From NCBI RefSeq assembly GCF_015163075.1, contig NZ_JADDXU010000001.1:434001-498000 (forward strand): 64,000 nt of DNA, read 5' to 3'. Under the pieces are notes generated by a model, which worked only from the letters and a program-made list of their open reading frames with translations, searched no databases and was not told the DNA's origin. This DNA is from Streptomyces justiciae (GTDB lineage Bacteria; Actinomycetota; Actinomycetes; Streptomycetales; Streptomycetaceae). Of the stretch, positions 10,275 through 19,599 are shown piece after piece; position 1 is the first letter of the stretch; the number at the start of each line of letters is the position of its first letter. The translations under genes and the position numbers were made by a program.

Positions 10275-11264
10275 ATGGGTGCGCACGCTCTCCACAAGGA
10301 CCTGGAAGAACTGGCCGCCGAGGCGCGGGCCGCGCTGGTGGCGCAGATCGACGCGAGCGGGGCCTGGGCGGACGACCCGGTGTGGCGGGAGGCCTTCGCG
10401 GCCGTACCGCGGCATCTCTTCGTTCCGTACTACTACGTCGGCGTCATGGGCGGCTACGAGCGCCGCTGGGGCGAGAGCCCCGACGCCCGCGCCCGGGAAC
10501 GCTGGGTGCGCGGCGCCTACGCCGACGCCCCGCTGGCCACCCGGCTGCGCGACGGCGAACTGGTCTCCTCCAGCAGCCAGCCCTCCCTCATGGCGATGAT
10601 GCTGACCGCCCTGGAGGTCGAGGACGGCGACCGGGTCCTGGAGATCGGCGCCGGTACGGGATACAACGCGGCGCTGCTCGCCCACCGGCTCGGCGACGAC
10701 GACCTCGTCACGACGGTCGACCTGGAACCGGACATCACCGAGGCGGCCCGGCAGCATCTGGCCGCCGCCGGCCACCACCCGGTCGTCGTCACCGGCGACG
10801 GCGCCCGCGGGGTGCCTGAACGCGCCCCCTTCGACCGGATCATCGCGACCTGCGCCCTGACCTCGATCCCGCCGGCCTGGCTCGCCCAGTGCAACCCCGG
10901 CGCCCGCATCCTGGCCCCGCTCGCCACCGGCCTCGTCGCGCTGACGGTCCGGGACCCGGGGTACGCCGAGGGCCGCTTCCTGCACACGCCCGCCTACTTC
11001 GTGCCGCTACGGGGCGAGGGGCGGCCGGAACCGGAGCCCGCCTCGCTGGGCGGGGTGCCGCGCCGGGCACGGGAGGACGAGCTGTTCCGCTTCCTGCTGG
11101 ACCTCAGCCGGGGCAGCCTCACGCCGCAGGAGGCGTATCAGCTGTGGGAGCGGGAGGGACGGCCGCCGCGTCGGCGGTACGGCCTGACGGTGAGCGGCGG
11201 GGACGAGTGGGCGTGGCTGGACGATCCGGAGGGGCCGTACGCCTGGCCCCTCCGGTTGCCGTAG
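10275..11264 (+). CDS. PCMT-like SAM-dependent methyltransferase
   Basis: A 329-residue protein. Residues about 75-230 form a Rossmann methyltransferase fold close to protein-L-isoaspartate O-methyltransferase: SSSSQPS, the SAM-binding glycine motif VLEIGAGTGYNAALLA, the acidic VDLEPD after strand 2, and FDRIIATCALTSIPPAW. The N-terminal 60 residues (WREAFAAVPRHLFVPYYY) match the PCMT lead-in. About 100 C-terminal residues are extra compared with classical PCMT (about 220 aa). The start is ATG at 10275; the frame is open far upstream but that part is antisense to glbO. It may repair isoaspartate or modify another target. Confidence 0.82.
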   Translation: MGAHALHKDLEELAAEARAALVAQIDASGAWADDPVWREAFAAVPRHLFVPYYYVGVMGGYERRWGESPDARARERWVRGAYADAPLATRLRDGELVSSSSQPSLMAMMLTALEVEDGDRVLEIGAGTGYNAALLAHRLGDDDLVTTVDLEPDITEAARQHLAAAGHHPVVVTGDGARGVPERAPFDRIIATCALTSIPPAWLAQCNPGARILAPLATGLVALTVRDPGYAEGRFLHTPAYFVPLRGEGRPEPEPASLGGVPRRAREDELFRFLLDLSRGSLTPQEAYQLWEREGRPPRRRYGLTVSGGDEWAWLDDPEGPYAWPLRLP

Positions 11265-11276
11265 CGCTGCGTGCCG

Positions 11277-12839
11277 CTATCCGCGGCGGACCGTGATCGT
11301 CGTCCAGGCGCCCACGTGCACCCGGTCGCCGTCCTGGAGCGGCACCGGGACGAAGGGCTGGATGGGCTCCTCCGCGCCGTTGACCGTCGTACCGTTCGTC
11401 GAGTTCTGGTCGACGACCGCCCAGGAGCCGTCGGGCTGCTGGACCAGCACCGCGTGCTGGTGCGAGACGCCCGGGTCCTCCGGCGGCACCGACAGGTCGA
11501 TGTCCGGGGTGTCGCCGGTGGAGTGCCGGCGGCGGCCGATGGTGACCTGGTTGCCGGTGAGCGTGCGCTGCTGCTCGGGCGAGTACGCGGGCAGGTTGAG
11601 ACCGGCGGCCTCGGGTCCTGAACGCTGCATCATCGCCATGAAGTACTCGCGGTCCGGGCCGATGGTCGCGGTCCAGGTCGCCGGTCCCGCGGGCCGCTGC
11701 TGGAAGCCGGGGCCGGGCGGGGCCTGGGTGGAGCCGGGCTGCGGGTAGCCGTAGCCGCCGGGGGCACCACCGGGACCGCCGGGGGCGCCGGAGGACGGCG
11801 GGGAGATCACCCAGTCGTCCTCGCCGCCGCCGAAGGACGGACCGCCGGGCTGGGGCCGGTTCGTCTCCTGCGGGAAGGCGGGCGGGGCGGAGGGGCCGGA
11901 CGGCGAGAACGCCGACGGGGCACCGGGACCACCGGGTCCCGCGGGCGGTGTCGGGCCCGGCGGGGGCGGGACCGGACGGGAGGGGTCGTTGCCGAAGGGG
12001 GAGGCGCCGCCGGGGCCGGGCGGGGCCTGCGTGGAGCCGGGCTGCGGGTAGCCGTAGCCGCTGGGACCACCGGGGCCGCCCTGGGTGCCGAAGCCGCCGG
12101 GACCGTTCGGGCCACCAGGACCGCCAGGACCACCAGGACCGGAGGGGCCACCGGGACCGCCAGGCCCACCCTGCGTACCGAAGCCGCCCGGGCCGCCCTG
12201 CGTGCCGTAACCGCCGGGACCGTTGGGCCCACCGGGGCCACCCGGACCGCCGGGAGCATTGGAGCCGCCGAAGCCACCCGGGCCGTTGGGCCCGCCAGGA
12301 CCGCCGGAACCGCCGCCGGGACCACCGAAGCCGCCCTGGCCACCGGGTCCGCCCGGGCCGGGCGGCGGGGGCGGACCCGAGGGGTCGTTGCCGAAGGGCG
12401 GGATCGGCTCGGCGGGGCGGTTCATCTGGGACGGGCGGGAGCCCTGGTACTCGTACGAGTCACCGCCGCCGTACGACGCACCCGGCGGCGGGCCCTGGAA
12501 GCGCACGCCCGGGCCGGGGGCCGGCGGGCGCGGGGCGGCCGGGGTGTACGAGGTCGCCGTGTTCGTCAGGAAGTTCCACCGGCACTCCTCGCAGAACGGC
12601 GCACCGCCCTCACGGGGCGTGCGGCACTGCGGGCAGAGCTCCGGCTCGGGGTCCGGTACGGCGGACAGATGGGAGCGTCCGGGCTGGCCGCCGGCGCCCG
12701 GCGGGGGCGGCGGGAAGCCGTAGCCGCCGCCGGGGGGCGGCGGGGGAGGGGGCGGAGGCACGGCACCGGCCATGCGGTGACCGCAGACCTCGCACCAGTC
12801 GTCGGAACCCGACTGGTGTCCGTTCGGGCAGGTCGGCAT
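11277..12839 (-). CDS. FHA-domain protein with N-terminal zinc ribbons and Gly/Pro linker
   Basis: Last gene of the signalling operon. Two zinc-ribbon units open the protein ([17 protein letters not shown] and [18 protein letters not shown]). Then comes about 300 residues of Pro/Gly-rich low complexity ([18 protein letters not shown] runs, Asn and Gln scattered). The C-terminal 100 residues are a classical FHA domain: TIGRRR, SVSHQHAV-type GVSHQHAV, and [10 protein letters not shown], the phosphothreonine-reading loops. Start ATG 12839 has GGGGGAAG about 9 nt upstream. By family it should bind phosphothreonine peptides, plausibly marks written by the PknG encoded in the same operon. It lacks the ETT motif of GarA/OdhI, so it is not a simple GarA orthologue. 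Confidence 0.88.
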   Translation of the reverse strand: MPTCPNGHQSGSDDWCEVCGHRMAGAVPPPPPPPPPGGGYGFPPPPPGAGGQPGRSHLSAVPDPEPELCPQCRTPREGGAPFCEECRWNFLTNTATSYTPAAPRPPAPGPGVRFQGPPPGASYGGGDSYEYQGSRPSQMNRPAEPIPPFGNDPSGPPPPPGPGGPGGQGGFGGPGGGSGGPGGPNGPGGFGGSNAPGGPGGPGGPNGPGGYGTQGGPGGFGTQGGPGGPGGPSGPGGPGGPGGPNGPGGFGTQGGPGGPSGYGYPQPGSTQAPPGPGGASPFGNDPSRPVPPPPGPTPPAGPGGPGAPSAFSPSGPSAPPAFPQETNRPQPGGPSFGGGEDDWVISPPSSGAPGGPGGAPGGYGYPQPGSTQAPPGPGFQQRPAGPATWTATIGPDREYFMAMMQRSGPEAAGLNLPAYSPEQQRTLTGNQVTIGRRRHSTGDTPDIDLSVPPEDPGVSHQHAVLVQQPDGSWAVVDQNSTNGTTVNGAEEPIQPFVPVPLQDGDRVHVGAWTTITVRRG

Positions 12840-12887
12840 GTCGGCGCTTCCCCCTCTCACGTAAGGAGACTTCTAGGTCGCTTCTGT

Positions 12888-14234
12888 CTACTTCTTTACA
12901 CGAACAGTCTTTGTGGACCGGGTCTCGAGAGTCATCTCGTCGGCCTCCTCGACCTTCGCCTTCAACCGCACAGTACCTGTCGCGGCATCGACCACGTCCA
13001 CCACCTTCGCAAGCAGTTTCGCAGTATCGGCGTTGCCGGAAGCGCTTGCGAGCTGAACGGCCCGGCCCAGTTTGGCCGTTGCTCCATCCATATCGCCCGC
13101 TTTGCGCAGATCGAGGCCTTGTTGGATGACTTGTGCAAGTTCGGCCTGGCCGGTGTAGTGGGCGACTTGGGGGTTGATCGACGTCGAGGCGACCATGTCG
13201 TCGGTCCACACCGCCCGTACCAGCCCCTGGGCGCCCAAGTTCTGTGCGCTGCCGTCGGGTTGGGGGATGACGAGGGAGACCCGGGCGGCCAGCATCTCCT
13301 GGCCGAGGTTCGCGACCGGGACCTCCACGCAGACGTGGTAGTCACGGGACTCGTCTCCCCAGGAGCCGGTGGGATAGTCCCCCGCGCGCGGGCCCGCCTC
13401 GGTGCGGCGGTCGGTCAACTCCTCGACGGTGGGCGCGACCTGCTTCACGAACCTGATCGTGGTGCCGACCGGCGTCCACACCCGCAGGGAGACGTCCGCG
13501 ACCTCCTTGCCCATCGCCGTCTCCATCATCTGCGTGAAGTCGGCGGCGAGTCCGGCCGGGTCGGCGACGATGTCGGCGGTGCCGAGCAGGGCCGAGGCGA
13601 TGCCTGTGACTTCACTCACTTCCCAGTCGGTGCCCACGCCTCGGGCGTCACAGGTGAAGCGTCCGGCGCAGGAGTCGAGGGCCGCCTTGAGGTCCTCGGG
13701 TGACTCGTGTTCATTGCGGCCGTCGGTGAGCAGGATGCCGTGCCGGATGGTGACGTCCGCCGAGGACAGCAGCCGGTCGGCGAGCCGCAGCCAGGTGCCG
13801 ATGGCGGTGCCGCCGCCCGCGCTGAGCTTGCGCAGGGCCTGCTTGGCCTGCTCGCGGGTGGTGGCGTCGGCGACCGCGAGCCGCCCGCCGCCCGGATACA
13901 CCTCCTTGGCCACGTGCGTGCCGCCGATCACCGCGAAGTGCACGCCGTCGCGCAGGGTGTCGACGGCCGCGGCCGTGGCGTCACGGGCGTTGCGCATCTT
14001 GGTCGGCGGGTAGTCCATCGATCCCGAGCAGTCGACCATGATCGCCACGGCCGCGTCCGGGCCCTGGCCCGGCGTGTAGAGATGGGGCGCCGCGACCGCG
14101 CTGCCGATGGTGCCGCCGCCGGTCGCGCTCACCGTGACGATCGCGTTGACCTCGCGGCCGCCCTCCGGCAGGTACTCGTTCTGGTACACGTCCACCGAGA
14201 ACTGCGGCACGTTGGACTTCGAGAAATTGGCCAT
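12888..14234 (-). CDS. VWA-domain protein
   Basis: A 448-residue cytoplasmic protein. Residues about 80-260 are a von Willebrand factor A domain with the metal-site motif VDCSGSMD (DxSxS), a conserved Thr in GGGTAIGTW and LLTDGRNE. The rest is beta-rich then helical, ending in a Lys/Arg tail. Start ATG 14234 is preferred to an in-frame ATG 30 nt upstream because GAGGGGG lies just ahead and the protein then begins MANFSKSN. VWA proteins usually act as metal-dependent protein-interaction modules. Its place between a PP2C phosphatase and an FHA protein suggests a part in assembling or reading out the PknG pathway, which is inference. Confidence 0.88.
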   Translation of the reverse strand: MANFSKSNVPQFSVDVYQNEYLPEGGREVNAIVTVSATGGGTIGSAVAAPHLYTPGQGPDAAVAIMVDCSGSMDYPPTKMRNARDATAAAVDTLRDGVHFAVIGGTHVAKEVYPGGGRLAVADATTREQAKQALRKLSAGGGTAIGTWLRLADRLLSSADVTIRHGILLTDGRNEHESPEDLKAALDSCAGRFTCDARGVGTDWEVSEVTGIASALLGTADIVADPAGLAADFTQMMETAMGKEVADVSLRVWTPVGTTIRFVKQVAPTVEELTDRRTEAGPRAGDYPTGSWGDESRDYHVCVEVPVANLGQEMLAARVSLVIPQPDGSAQNLGAQGLVRAVWTDDMVASTSINPQVAHYTGQAELAQVIQQGLDLRKAGDMDGATAKLGRAVQLASASGNADTAKLLAKVVDVVDAATGTVRLKAKVEEADEMTLETRSTKTVRVKK

Positions 14235-14336
14235 GCCTGATCGAATCCCCCTCGAAAACCCCACGGTTGCAGGGCATACGACTGTGTGCGGACCGGTCCC
14301 CTCCGGTCCCGCGAGGCATCCCCGTACGAATCGGCC

Positions 14337-15626
14337 TCAGGCCGATCCTGCCCCCTGAGGCGGGGCGGGGAACGGCACGAGGGCCACTGTTACGTTGTCG
14401 TGGCCGCCGCCGTCCAGGGCGTGACCGACCAGGACCTGGGCGCCGTGCAGGGGGCGTACGGCGGCATCGAGCGGTACGGCCTCGGCCATCTCCTGGGCGG
14501 CCTCCGCGTAGTTCCACAGTCCGTCGGTGCACACCACCACTACACCCGGCCGGTCCGGCTTGAAGGAAGCGGTGTGCGGCTCCAGTTCGTAGGCGTCCGC
14601 GCCGAGCCAGCCGGTGATCGCGTGGGCGCGCTCGTCGGCGTACGCCTCCGCCTCGTTCATCAGGCCCGCGGCGACCATCTGCGCGGCCCACGAGTCGTCC
14701 TCGGTGAGGCGGGCCGGCAGCGAGCTGCGGTCGACGGGCACCCAGTAGGCGCGGCTGTCGCCGACCCAGCCGACGATCAGCAGGCCGGACGTCACCACGG
14801 CGCCGACGATGGTGCAGGCCGGGGCGTTCTGGTGCGGGGCGTGCTCGCGGGCCGTCTGCGGCTCGGCGGCCAGGGCGTTGACCGCGCGGGAGGCGGCGAC
14901 GATCGCGTCGTGCATCGCCTGCTGCGGGTGGGTGCCGCGTGGCAGGGCGGCGAGCAGCGACTCGCTCGCCGCCCGGGACGCGGCGAGGGAGGCGTCGTCG
15001 GGGCGGGTCGCCGAGGAGACGCCGTCGCAGACGATCGCCACGGACGCGGGGGAGCCGTCGGGCAGGGTGGCCGTGCCGATGCCGAACGCGTCCTCGTTGC
15101 GGTGGTGGCGCAGGCCGCGGTCGCTGACGGCCGCCATCGGGCCGCACTCCTGCTCCATGTGGTCGCGCTCGCGGGGCTGGGCGTGCCCGCAGTTCTCGCA
15201 GTAGCCGTCGTGGTCGACGCGGCCCGCGCGGCAGGCCACGCACACCTTGACGCCCTCCGGCGGGGTCGGCGTCTCGGCGGTCACCCGCGGGTCCGGAGCC
15301 TGGAGCGGGTACTCGTCGGGCTCCGGCGGCCGGTCGAAGCGCACTCCGGAGGCCGGGGAGACGGGGGAGCCGCTCGGGGGCGGGACCGGTTCATGGTCGC
15401 CGGGTGCGGCGGCCACGGGTTCGTGGGCGACCGGCCAGGGTTCGCCGGCGGCGGGCGGCGACACCGGCGCCGAGCCGTTCACGGCGAGCGTCGGGTGGTC
15501 GTCTGGAGGTGCCGGTACGGCGGACAGGTCGTATCCGCACGCACCGCAGAAACGGTCACCCGACTCGAGCGGCTCCTCGCAGCTCGGGCAGTTCGTCAGG
15601 GCGGCCTGCTGGGGCATCTGCGACAT
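14337..15626 (-). CDS. PP2C-family Ser/Thr phosphatase with zinc ribbons
   Basis: A 429-residue soluble phosphatase. An N-terminal zinc ribbon (CPSCEEPLESGDRFCGACG) is followed by a Pro/Glu-rich linker, a second ribbon (CVACRAGRVDHDGYCENCG, about residues 130-150), then a PP2C domain from about residue 165. The metal-binding motifs are visible: SDRGLRHHRNEDAF, VAIVCDGVSSA, VGWVGDSRAYW, CTDGLWNYA and GGHDNVTVAL. The ATG at 15626 follows the pknG TAG stop after 3 nt (a TTG sits between), so translation is coupled. It should remove phosphates placed by the PknG kinase or on the FHA partner. No transmembrane segment, unlike PstP. Confidence 0.9.
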   Translation of the reverse strand: MSQMPQQAALTNCPSCEEPLESGDRFCGACGYDLSAVPAPPDDHPTLAVNGSAPVSPPAAGEPWPVAHEPVAAAPGDHEPVPPPSGSPVSPASGVRFDRPPEPDEYPLQAPDPRVTAETPTPPEGVKVCVACRAGRVDHDGYCENCGHAQPRERDHMEQECGPMAAVSDRGLRHHRNEDAFGIGTATLPDGSPASVAIVCDGVSSATRPDDASLAASRAASESLLAALPRGTHPQQAMHDAIVAASRAVNALAAEPQTAREHAPHQNAPACTIVGAVVTSGLLIVGWVGDSRAYWVPVDRSSLPARLTEDDSWAAQMVAAGLMNEAEAYADERAHAITGWLGADAYELEPHTASFKPDRPGVVVVCTDGLWNYAEAAQEMAEAVPLDAAVRPLHGAQVLVGHALDGGGHDNVTVALVPFPAPPQGAGSA

Positions 15627-15629
15627 CAA

Positions 15630-18176
15630 CTACACCCACGTCCGGGGGCGGTAACGGTTGGCACGTTCCACCAGGTCGATCCTCTCCTCGCCGCCCCGCG
15701 CGAGCCGGGCCAGCGTGCGGTACGAACGCTCCAGTCCGAAGCGGAGTCCCCGCTCGTCCAGCTCGCTGCCGAGCAGCACCCGGCGGGCGGCCGGGTCGGC
15801 GCCCTGGCCACCGGAGAGTACCCAGTCCAGCGCGCAGCCGAGGACTTCGGCGGACAACTGCTCGCGGCGCGCCGGATCCAGTCCGTACGCGTCCAGCGCC
15901 TCGACCTGCCCGGCGGCGGCGGTCAGGTCGTCAAGGAACGGTACGTCACCGGCGGCGGCCGTGCGTTGACGCAGCCGCGCCCGCACGGCGGCCACGCGGG
16001 CGGCGGTGTAGTGGATGGACGACTCCGGAACCGACTCCAGGGTCCGTACGGCACTACGGCGGTCCCCCGCCGCGAGCTGGACCCGCGCGAGCCCGAAGGC
16101 GGCGCTCACATAGCTGGGGTCGGTCGCCCAGACCAGGCGGTAGTACTCGGCGGCATTGTCGAGCTGGCCGAGCACCTCCGCGCACAGCCCGAGCGCCAGC
16201 TTCGGCGCGGGCTCGCCGGGGAAGGCGTCGTAGATCGCGTCGAAGGCGAGCGCGGCGGCCTCGTGGTCGCCGGTGACGAGGGCGGCGACCCCGCGGTACC
16301 AGACCACCCGCCAGTCGTCGGGCCGCTCGTCCTCGACCCGCGTCAGCGCCTCCAGCGCGGTGTGCGCGTCGCCGTTCTCCAGCCACGCCCGGATCTGCCG
16401 CAACCGCGTCTCGATCGACGGCGCCGGCGCGGCGGCGAGCGCCCCCAGCAGCTCCGCGGCGGCGGTCGCCATGAGCCCGGCGAGGAAGCCGGCGTTGGGA
16501 TCGGAGGGGTCGACCCGCGGAACGGGCAGCGCCAGAGCCGCGGCGGGCGTCGCCACGGACTTCACCAACGCCGCAGCACCCCCGAGCGCCGGGACGGCTC
16601 CGCCGCCGGGATGCTGGGCACCTCCGGTGCCCACAGAAACAACAGGGGAATTACGCGCAGGACGCACCACCCGCGCCCCCAACCGCGACACCTCCCCGTC
16701 CAGCTTCGGGAACAACTCCGTGTCCGTCACCCGCAGTTCAGGACCGAACAGGGTCGACAGCGCCGGCCGTGCCCGCCCGGTCTGGAGCGACACGACCTCG
16801 CGCAGTACGCCCGTCAGCTGCTCCGCCATCTCCTGGGCGGAGGCGAAGCGGCGGGCCGGGTCGGGGTCGGTGGCGCGGACCAGGAGGCGGTAGAAGGACT
16901 CGTACTGGCGGAAGACCTCGATGTTGTCGGGGTCGGGCAGGGAGTCCACGAAGACGTTCGTGTAGCCCTGGAAGTCGAAGGTGAGGACGGCGAGGGTGCG
17001 GGCGACCGTGTAGAGGTCGGACGCCACCGACGGGCCGACCTCGGCGACCTCCGGCGCCTGGTAGCCGACCGTGCCGTAGATGGCCGACTCGTCGTCGTCC
17101 ATCCTGCGGACCGCGCCCATGTCGATGAGCTTGAGCTGGTCCTCGGTCTGGATGGCGTTGTCGACCTTGAAGTCGCAGTAGAGCAGGTTGCGGCTGTGGA
17201 GGTGGCCGAGCGCCTCCAGGGCCTCGATGCCGTATGCGCAGGCCTGTTCCACCGGGAGCGGGTCGCGCTTGCCGTCCGGGGTGCGGCGGCCGTTGGCGAT
17301 CTCCTTGAGGGACTTGCCGCCGACGTACTCCATGACGATGTAGCCGTCGAGCGAACCCGTGCGCTGGTCGAGGTGCTCGACGAAGTTGTAGATCCGCACG
17401 ATGTTGGCGTGCTCGATCTCCGCGAGGAAGCGCCGCTCGGAGATCGCCGCCGCCATCGCGTCCTGGTCGCCGGTGTCGAGGAGGCCCTTGAGGACCACCC
17501 AGCGGTCGGAGACCGCGCGGTCGACGGCCAGGTACACCCAGCCGAGCCCGCCGTGCGCCAGGCAGCCCACGACCTCGTACTGGCCGTGCACGATGTCGCC
17601 GGCCGTCAGCTTCGGGACGAACGAGTACGGGTTGCCGCACTTGGTGCAGAAGCCCTCCGTGCGCCCCGGGCGGTCGCCGCGGGCCCGGCCCACCGGCGCC
17701 CCGCAGTCCGAGCGGGAGCAGAACCGCTTGCGCTCGGGGACCTCGGGGTTCTCCAGCACCATCGCGCGCGGGTCGGGACGCGGCACGTCCGGCACCTGCA
17801 CCAGCCCGGCGCCCAGCCGGCCGCGGGCGCTCGACCCGGTGCTGGAACCCGAACTGCGCACCGACACCGAGCGGCCCGTCGTACGGCCCGACAGCGAGCG
17901 CGAGAGGCGGCCCGACACCGAGCGGCGGGACTTCGACGACTGCGAGGTGCTGCGTGACGTGCTGCGGCTGCTGCCGGAGCGCGAACTGCCGCTGCCGGAA
18001 CCGCGCGAGCCCTTGCCGCCGCCGGTGATCCCGGTCGGCGGGGACCCCACCATGCCGCTCGCCGACACCACGGGCGCGAGTCCGCAGGTGTCGCAGTACA
18101 GCTCACCGCCGCCGACATCCTCGTACGACCCGCCGCAGCCTGGCCGCTGACAGGTCTGCTGTGCTGCCTGAGTCAT
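15630..18176 (-). CDS. pknG: PknG-type serine/threonine protein kinase with TPR domain
   Basis: 848 residues, in the usual PknG arrangement. N-terminal zinc-binding cysteines (CQRPGCGGSY ... YCDTCG) are followed by a Ser/Arg-rich stretch (about residues 55-110), a second metal-binding pair (CSRSDCG ... FCTKCG), the kinase domain from about residue 195, and a TPR-rich C-terminus. The kinase has the ATP-site Lys in WVVLKGL, the PknG-style catalytic loop YCDFKVDN and LIDMGAVRR instead of DFG. In mycobacteria PknG phosphorylates GarA to control the 2-oxoglutarate node. The ATG overlaps the stop of the upstream coiled-coil gene by 4 nt. It lies two genes downstream of a GlnH-like protein, as in the mycobacterial glnX-glnH-pknG locus. 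Confidence 0.93.
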   Translation of the reverse strand: MTQAAQQTCQRPGCGGSYEDVGGGELYCDTCGLAPVVSASGMVGSPPTGITGGGKGSRGSGSGSSRSGSSRSTSRSTSQSSKSRRSVSGRLSRSLSGRTTGRSVSVRSSGSSTGSSARGRLGAGLVQVPDVPRPDPRAMVLENPEVPERKRFCSRSDCGAPVGRARGDRPGRTEGFCTKCGNPYSFVPKLTAGDIVHGQYEVVGCLAHGGLGWVYLAVDRAVSDRWVVLKGLLDTGDQDAMAAAISERRFLAEIEHANIVRIYNFVEHLDQRTGSLDGYIVMEYVGGKSLKEIANGRRTPDGKRDPLPVEQACAYGIEALEALGHLHSRNLLYCDFKVDNAIQTEDQLKLIDMGAVRRMDDDESAIYGTVGYQAPEVAEVGPSVASDLYTVARTLAVLTFDFQGYTNVFVDSLPDPDNIEVFRQYESFYRLLVRATDPDPARRFASAQEMAEQLTGVLREVVSLQTGRARPALSTLFGPELRVTDTELFPKLDGEVSRLGARVVRPARNSPVVSVGTGGAQHPGGGAVPALGGAAALVKSVATPAAALALPVPRVDPSDPNAGFLAGLMATAAAELLGALAAAPAPSIETRLRQIRAWLENGDAHTALEALTRVEDERPDDWRVVWYRGVAALVTGDHEAAALAFDAIYDAFPGEPAPKLALGLCAEVLGQLDNAAEYYRLVWATDPSYVSAAFGLARVQLAAGDRRSAVRTLESVPESSIHYTAARVAAVRARLRQRTAAAGDVPFLDDLTAAAGQVEALDAYGLDPARREQLSAEVLGCALDWVLSGGQGADPAARRVLLGSELDERGLRFGLERSYRTLARLARGGEERIDLVERANRYRPRTWV

Positions 18177-19507
18177 GACCGGTCCTCCCCCCTACGGTCC
18201 TCTGGCCCGCTCTGCTCCGGCACCCGCGGGGCGCGGAGCAGCTCGGCGGCCGCGTGCTGGTAGCGCAGCACGGCCTGTTCGGCGACGCGCAGATCGCAGG
18301 GCGCGCTCCACAGCATGCGGCGCGCCGCGTCGTACCGCTCGATCAGGAACGGGTCCTCGGCGAGGCCGTGCCGGGCGACCTTCGCCTTGTACGCGTCGAG
18401 GCGGCCGCGCAGCTCCGCGCGGACCGCCAGTGGCTGGGTGACCGCGGTCAACGACTCGCGGGCGCGCAGCAGTTCGTCCTCCGCCTTCTGCTCCAGGGAC
18501 TCCAGGAGCGGGGACAGGCGGTGCCACTGGGCCTGTCTGCGGTACTCGGCGGCCGTCGCCAGCTGCTCCTGGAGCACGGTCGGCGGACCGCTGACGACCG
18601 GCACCTCCGTGGCCGCGATCTTCGCCAGCACCTCGCCGCGCGCGGTACGGGCCTCGGCGAGCGTGCGGTCCGCACGGGAGAGCACGTCACGGAGCCTGAC
18701 CAGCCGCTGCTCCGCGTCCTGCCGGACCGTCAACACCGCGTCGATCTCCCGGCGTACGTCCTCCAGGGCACGCGCCTCACGGTCGTACACCGTGGTGTCG
18801 GGACGGCCGCCGCCCGGGGCCGAGCTGCCCGGTGTGGGGTTCCAGTAGGCGAGCGGGTCGGAGACCACCTGCTCGCGCAGGTGCGTCAGCGTGCGCGTGA
18901 TGCGCTCCAGGTCGTCGCCCGCCGGGTGCTCGCCCGGGCGGACGCCCACCGAGTGCGCGAGCTTGCGGGTGCGCTGGAGTTCGGCGGCCAGTAAATCTAT
19001 CCGCGCGGGCAGCGCCGACCAGACCGCGTCGGCGGCGACGACCATGTCGAGCGAGGTCGCGTACAGCTCGTTCATCCGGTCGACGAGCGTGGCCAGGCTG
19101 AACTGCTCGCTGAGCTTGCCCGAACCGCCGTGCAGCGTCGGGGCGTTGGCCGTTGCCGTGGCGCTGCCCGCTACCGTCACCGACTCGCCGCGCAGCAGCT
19201 CCGTCAGCTCCACCAGGTCCTCACGGCTGGACCAGCGGCGCCGCGACCTGATCTCCCGGGCGCTGCGCAACGCGTCCGTGTACGCGTCGAAGTACGCCCA
19301 CAGCAGCGTGATCGACGCCTCCGCGGCCGTCCAGCGCTCCCGGGTCACACCCGTGAGCGCGGCGCCCTCCAGGAGCCTGCGGCCGGAGTGGTCCTGCAGG
19401 GCGAGGAGCGAGGTCTCGATCGCCTCGTACTCCGCGCCGAGCCGCGCCAGCGCACGGTCCACCTCGTCCCGGTCCATCACCGGCCCGGGGGGTCCCGTGA
19501 CGCCCAT
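18173..19507 (-). CDS. Uncharacterised helical/coiled-coil protein between glnH and pknG
   Basis: A 444-residue soluble protein, mostly alpha-helical and charged, with heptad-like stretches in about residues 230-300 (REARALEDVRREIDAVLTVR) and 310-400. No domain is recognised. The start is ATG 19507 with AGAGGTGAT as ribosome site; an alternative ATG lies at residue 11. It is 92 nt downstream of the binding-protein gene, and its stop overlaps the pknG start (ATGA). The mycobacterial locus has no equivalent between glnH and pknG as far as I know, so it could be a Streptomyces-specific adaptor bringing the membrane sensor and the soluble kinase together; this is speculation from position. Confidence 0.8.
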   Translation of the reverse strand: MGVTGPPGPVMDRDEVDRALARLGAEYEAIETSLLALQDHSGRRLLEGAALTGVTRERWTAAEASITLLWAYFDAYTDALRSAREIRSRRRWSSREDLVELTELLRGESVTVAGSATATANAPTLHGGSGKLSEQFSLATLVDRMNELYATSLDMVVAADAVWSALPARIDLLAAELQRTRKLAHSVGVRPGEHPAGDDLERITRTLTHLREQVVSDPLAYWNPTPGSSAPGGGRPDTTVYDREARALEDVRREIDAVLTVRQDAEQRLVRLRDVLSRADRTLAEARTARGEVLAKIAATEVPVVSGPPTVLQEQLATAAEYRRQAQWHRLSPLLESLEQKAEDELLRARESLTAVTQPLAVRAELRGRLDAYKAKVARHGLAEDPFLIERYDAARRMLWSAPCDLRVAEQAVLRYQHAAAELLRAPRVPEQSGPEDRRGEDRS

Positions 19508-19599
19508 CGATCACCTCTCGCTGCTGGTCTCGTTGTCGGGGGTGGTTGCTCGCCGTTCAGGTGCCTGTCGGTGCCTGTCTGTGCCTGTCTGTGTCTGCC

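Noticed and set aside
11800..12400. CRISPR-like periodic DNA
   Set aside because: The repetition is codons for Gly-Gly-Pro-Gly in the FHA protein linker; there are no constant repeats with unique spacers.
11277..12839. Calling the FHA protein GarA/OdhI
   Set aside because: It lacks an ETT phosphorylation motif and is three times longer, with zinc ribbons and a long linker.
14286..17957. A 1223-codon plus-strand frame opposite the PP2C and pknG genes
   Set aside because: Composition is Arg/Gly/Val-rich without domains, and the minus strand has strong kinase and phosphatase motifs.
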